From contig JBEONO010000020.1 in the NCBI GenBank assembly GCA_040544425.1, positions 4,705-68,704 on the forward strand: a stretch of 64,000 bases of DNA. Reading direction: 5' to 3'. The DNA comes from Solimicrobium sp040544425 (GTDB lineage: Bacteria; Pseudomonadota; Gammaproteobacteria; Burkholderiales; Burkholderiaceae_D). A program made the position numbers and the translations under genes. The notes beneath the pieces are model-generated. The model did no database searches. It was not told the DNA's origin and saw only the letters and a list, made by a program, of their open reading frames with translations. Below, piece after piece: positions 61,716 through 64,000 of the stretch; the stretch's first letter is position 1, and each line of letters opens with the position of its first letter.

Positions 61716-62411
61716 ATGAATGCCGATCCAATAGAAATTCAAAAGTTTAGTGACGTTGCTCACCATTGGTGGGACATGAATTCTGAATTCCGGCCATTGC
61801 ACGAAATCAATCCATTGCGCCTCGAATGGATTAATGCCCGTGCGCCGTTAAACGGCAAAAAAGTCATCGACGTTGGCTGCGGTGGTGGCATCCTGACTGA
61901 ATCAATGTCGAAAAAGGGCGCGATCGTAACCGGGATCGACCTGTCCGAAAAAGCTTTGAGCGTGGCTGACCTGCACAGTCTTGAATCAGGACTGACAATC
62001 CGCTACCAGCATATTTCAGCCGAAGCCATGGCGGAACAGGAAGCCAGCGGATTTGATATCGTCACCTGCATGGAAATGCTGGAGCACGTCCCCGATCCCA
62101 GCTCCATTGTTGCTGCATGCGCCAAACTTGTGAGACCTGGCGGATATGTATTTTTTTCAACGCTCAATCGCAATCCAAAGTCGTATTTATACGCGGTACT
62201 TGGGGCTGAATATTTATTACAAATGCTACCCAAAGGCACGCACGACTACGGCAAATTCATCAAGCCATCTGAATTGGCGACCGCGATCCGTCAGGCGGAC
62301 CTTGAGCTGCTCACTTTGCGCGGTATGGGCTACAACCCAATTACCAAAATGTACTCCCTGAACTCCGACACCAGCGTCAATTACCTGGCGGCTTGCCGAC
62401 GACCGGAATGA
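61716..62411 (+). CDS. ubiG: Ubiquinone biosynthesis O-methyltransferase UbiG
   Basis: Performs both O-methylations in ubiquinone synthesis using S-adenosylmethionine. 231 residues. SAM motif VIDVGCGGGILTESM (about residue 50), EMLEHVPDP and the FSTLNRNPKSYLYAVLGAEY segment (as FSTLNRNPKSYLYAVLGAE), GTHDYGKFIKPSEL are characteristic. Its stop overlaps the gph start (ATGA). Confidence 0.96.
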   Translation: MNADPIEIQKFSDVAHHWWDMNSEFRPLHEINPLRLEWINARAPLNGKKVIDVGCGGGILTESMSKKGAIVTGIDLSEKALSVADLHSLESGLTIRYQHISAEAMAEQEASGFDIVTCMEMLEHVPDPSSIVAACAKLVRPGGYVFFSTLNRNPKSYLYAVLGAEYLLQMLPKGTHDYGKFIKPSELATAIRQADLELLTLRGMGYNPITKMYSLNSDTSVNYLAACRRPE

Positions 62412-63067
62412 ACCCACTTTTTACTGCACGCGCTGTCTTGTTCGACCTGGACGGGACCCTGGCTGATACGGCGCCCGATCTGGCCGCGGCTGTCAATCAA
62501 ATGCGCAGCGAACGCAACCTGGAACTGGTTCCCTATGAAAATTTGCGGCCGCACGCATCTTCTGGCGCACGGGGATTGTTGGGCGCCGGGTTTGGGGTGA
62601 CGCCGGAAGACCCCGGCTATGAATCCATGCGTATCGAGTTTTTAAGTAATTACGAACGCGCCATCTGCGAGCACAGCACCCTATTTAACGGCGTAACGCA
62701 ATTGCTGGCCCTGATCGCCGCGCGACAAATACCGTGGGGCATCGTTACGAATAAAGCGGCACGATTTACCATGCCTTTGATCCCCCTGCTGGGATTACAG
62801 CAGGCAAATTGCGTCATCGCCGGAGACACAACGCCCTATTCCAAACCGCATCCGGCCCCCCTGCTTGAGGCTGCGCGCCAGCTGCAACTGGCACCGCAGG
62901 ATTGCTGCTACTTGGGCGACGACCTGCGCGATATTCAGGCTGCACAGGCCGCAGGCATGCACAGCATTGCGGTTGCTTGGGGATACTGCGGTGAAACCGA
63001 ACCGAAACAGTGGAATGCCGACCTGCTTTTGCACAAACCCGAAGAGTTATTCAAGTTCATTGCGTAA
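62408..63067 (+). CDS. gph: Phosphoglycolate phosphatase
   Basis: HAD phosphatase that removes phosphate from 2-phosphoglycolate, a product of DNA repair or oxygenation. 219 residues from ATG 62408. Motif I is VLFDLDGTLADTAPDLA, motif II IVTNKAARF, motif III KPHPAPL and motif IV YLGDDLRDIQAAQAAGM. ubiG-gph coupling is the usual betaproteobacterial order; the tmRNA promoter appears to lie at its 3' end. Confidence 0.92.
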   Translation: MNPLFTARAVLFDLDGTLADTAPDLAAAVNQMRSERNLELVPYENLRPHASSGARGLLGAGFGVTPEDPGYESMRIEFLSNYERAICEHSTLFNGVTQLLALIAARQIPWGIVTNKAARFTMPLIPLLGLQQANCVIAGDTTPYSKPHPAPLLEAARQLQLAPQDCCYLGDDLRDIQAAQAAGMHSIAVAWGYCGETEPKQWNADLLLHKPEELFKFIA

Positions 63068-63078
63068 TGCGGTACAAT
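63050..63078 (+). promoter_or_regulatory. Possible tmRNA promoter
   Basis: TTCAAG (63050-63055), 17-bp spacer, TACAAT (63073-63078), 13 bp before the mature 5' end of tmRNA. The -35 lies within the last codons of gph. Confidence 0.4.
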
Positions 63079-63091
63079 ACAAGTCTGTTTT

Positions 63092-63452
63092 GGGGGCGAC
63101 CTGGCTTCGACGTGGGTTACAAAGCAGCGCAGGGCATACCGAGGACTGGTCACCTCGTAAATACATCCAGAAATTTATAACTGCAAACGATAACTCGTAC
63201 GCATTAGCAGCTTAATTGCTTGCTAACTCTACACCACCTCGTCCCTAGGGTGGGCTGGTAACAGCAGTAGAGTCATTCATAGGGAATCGTCTCTCGCCGG
63301 GTTACTTGGCAAGAGACTAAAAAATAGGTAACTCGTCAATACGCAGCGTGTGCGTCCGCGTCGTAAAGATTAAATTAAATGGCAGCACTAAGTATGTAGA
63401 ACTGTCTGTAGAGTATTTGCGGACGCGGGTTCGATTCCCGCCGCCTCCACCA
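63092..63452 (+). ncRNA. ssrA: Transfer-messenger RNA
   Basis: Rescues stalled ribosomes by acting as an alanyl-tRNA and then as an mRNA for a degradation tag. The mature 5' end GGGGGCGACCTGGCTTCGAC and the 3' end GGTTCGATTCCCGCCGCCTC followed by CACCA form the tRNA-like acceptor arm. The tag frame (63183-63215) encodes ANDNSYALAA and a TAA stop, beginning at the resume codon GCA. Length of 361 nt fits the one-piece betaproteobacterial form. The 3' end is a frequent attachment site for integrative elements; the DNA that follows looks foreign. Confidence 0.97.
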
Positions 63453-63605
63453 TAATTCGTTTAAAATCAATGACTTACGATTTACAATTTAACAATAAAT
63501 GCCCTGGAATACCCTCCAATTACCCTGTGGTTGGACACGATTTGCCCAGTTCATTTATTGCTATTTAAGAAATACATAGTTAATTTGATTTTATTTTGAT
63601 AACAC
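63453..63605. other. Non-coding stretch right of tmRNA, candidate element end
   Basis: Non-coding, lower in G+C than the genes to its left. It directly abuts the tmRNA 3' end. No repeated copy of the tmRNA end is inside the window, so an attachment site can only be suspected. Confidence 0.4.
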
Positions 63606-63905
63606 TTAGTTTCTGTTGGCCAAAAGCTTTTTTATGGCTTGTATATAGCTAGATTCATACAGGGTTTCACCAGCAGAATTTAGTATTTCCCCTCGGGGAC
63701 TGACACTCCATCCTTGGTTCTTAATGAATCTCGGATGGATTGCTTTTTTCAATGTCTCCACATCTTTTGGCTTCAATTCCCAATCTGATTCTGCACTTGA
63801 AGGACGCCCACGCGGCCTACTTACTGTCGATTCCTTTATCAAGTCCTCCCCTTTAAGTTTGCCCTCAAGTATTTTAACTTGTGATTCCAGCATTTTGATC
63901 TTCAA
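63606..63905 (-). CDS. Hypothetical protein resembling an accessory protein of integrative elements, start uncertain
   Basis: 99 residues from a TTG at 63905 (ATG at 63893). Residues 1-20 form a short coiled coil (LESQVKILEGKLKGEDL); a PRGRPSSAES linker follows; the C-terminal half (ETLKKAIHPRFIKNQGWSVS, RGEILNSAGETLYESSYIQA) resembles, from memory, the end of GmtX-type proteins coded near tyrosine recombinases of mobile elements. Upstream in the same frame, STISRWRSK reads like helix-turn-helix sequence, but a stop lies at 63936-63938, so the gene may have lost its front part. Its place 153 bp from the tmRNA end agrees with a mobile element. The family call is tentative. Confidence 0.4.
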   Translation of the reverse strand: MKIKMLESQVKILEGKLKGEDLIKESTVSRPRGRPSSAESDWELKPKDVETLKKAIHPRFIKNQGWSVSPRGEILNSAGETLYESSYIQAIKKLLANRN

Positions 63906-64000
63906 CTTAGATCGCCACCGTGAAATCGTTGAGCGCTATGGGCCAGAAGCACCTGATCTTCCGGAGAAAAGCGTGTGGACACCACCAAAGCATAGGTAAT

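Noticed and set aside
62865..63215. 116-codon frame ending in ITANDNSYALAA
   Set aside because: The end is the tmRNA tag sequence and the beginning is a shifted frame of gph; not a gene.
1..64000. CRISPR arrays, rRNA operons, tRNA genes, insertion sequences with transposase
   Set aside because: None could be recognised on reading both strands; apart from tmRNA no RNA gene had the expected arms or ends.

Overview
The window looks like a chromosomal segment of a betaproteobacterium, most likely order Burkholderiales and family Oxalobacteraceae. The basis is gene order: gyrA-serC-pheA-tyrA-aroA-cmk-rpsA-ihfB-lapA-lapB-ugd-hldA-comEA-cysM, pyrG-kdsA-eno-ftsB, and ompA-ubiG-gph-ssrA. The tmRNA tag reads ANDNSYALAA, of the betaproteobacterial ANDxxxALAA type. 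Genus cannot be fixed from the sequence. An ice-binding (DUF3494) lipoprotein hints at a cold or freezing habitat.

Layout. 1-5.6 kb is accessory DNA: the 3' end of a giant type I-secreted adhesin, an old tandem duplication carrying two small membrane-protein genes, a third small membrane protein, and a 633-residue pentapeptide-repeat protein with a serine-rich N-terminus. A second pentapeptide protein lies just beyond mutS (8.5-9.2 kb). 9.3-21.3 kb holds a Nudix hydrolase, slyD, a RoxA-type ribosomal oxygenase with a probably leaderless mRNA, an Ala/Pro-rich lipoprotein with a structured leader, rarD, nadC-nadA, a YncE-like beta-propeller, a creatininase-family protein, a GH18 chitinase lipoprotein and a TPR glycosyltransferase-like protein. 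21.3-31.8 kb is mostly housekeeping (ftsB, eno, kdsA, pyrG, pyrF, dacB, dcd, rbgA-like GTPase) with an inserted VapBC-like toxin-antitoxin pair, a DyP peroxidase and a HAD phosphatase. 32-38.5 kb is a surface and signalling block: OmpA-like porin, ice-binding lipoprotein, small membrane protein, DesK/DesR-like two-component pair and cytochrome b561. 38.6-43.7 kb is a MoxR-DUF58-transglutaminase-MltB operon. 44-60.3 kb is a long minus-strand run for aromatic amino acid synthesis, translation and lipopolysaccharide control. 60.9-63.5 kb has ompA, ubiG, gph and the tmRNA gene, and the window ends in what looks like the edge of an integrated element.

How the genes work together. Several blocks serve the envelope: kdsA, ugd, hldA and lapAB for lipopolysaccharide; dacB, mltB and the two OmpA proteins for peptidoglycan; ftsB for division. 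pyrG, pyrF, dcd and cmk supply pyrimidine nucleotides; serC, pheA, tyrA and aroA supply serine and aromatic amino acids.

The least explained part is 0.8-9.2 kb. Small proteins with hydrophilic N-termini and paired hydrophobic C-terminal segments sit beside two pentapeptide proteins, a combination that recalls secreted effectors, but no secretion genes are visible here and this remains inference. All calls come from reading the sequence; no database search was run.
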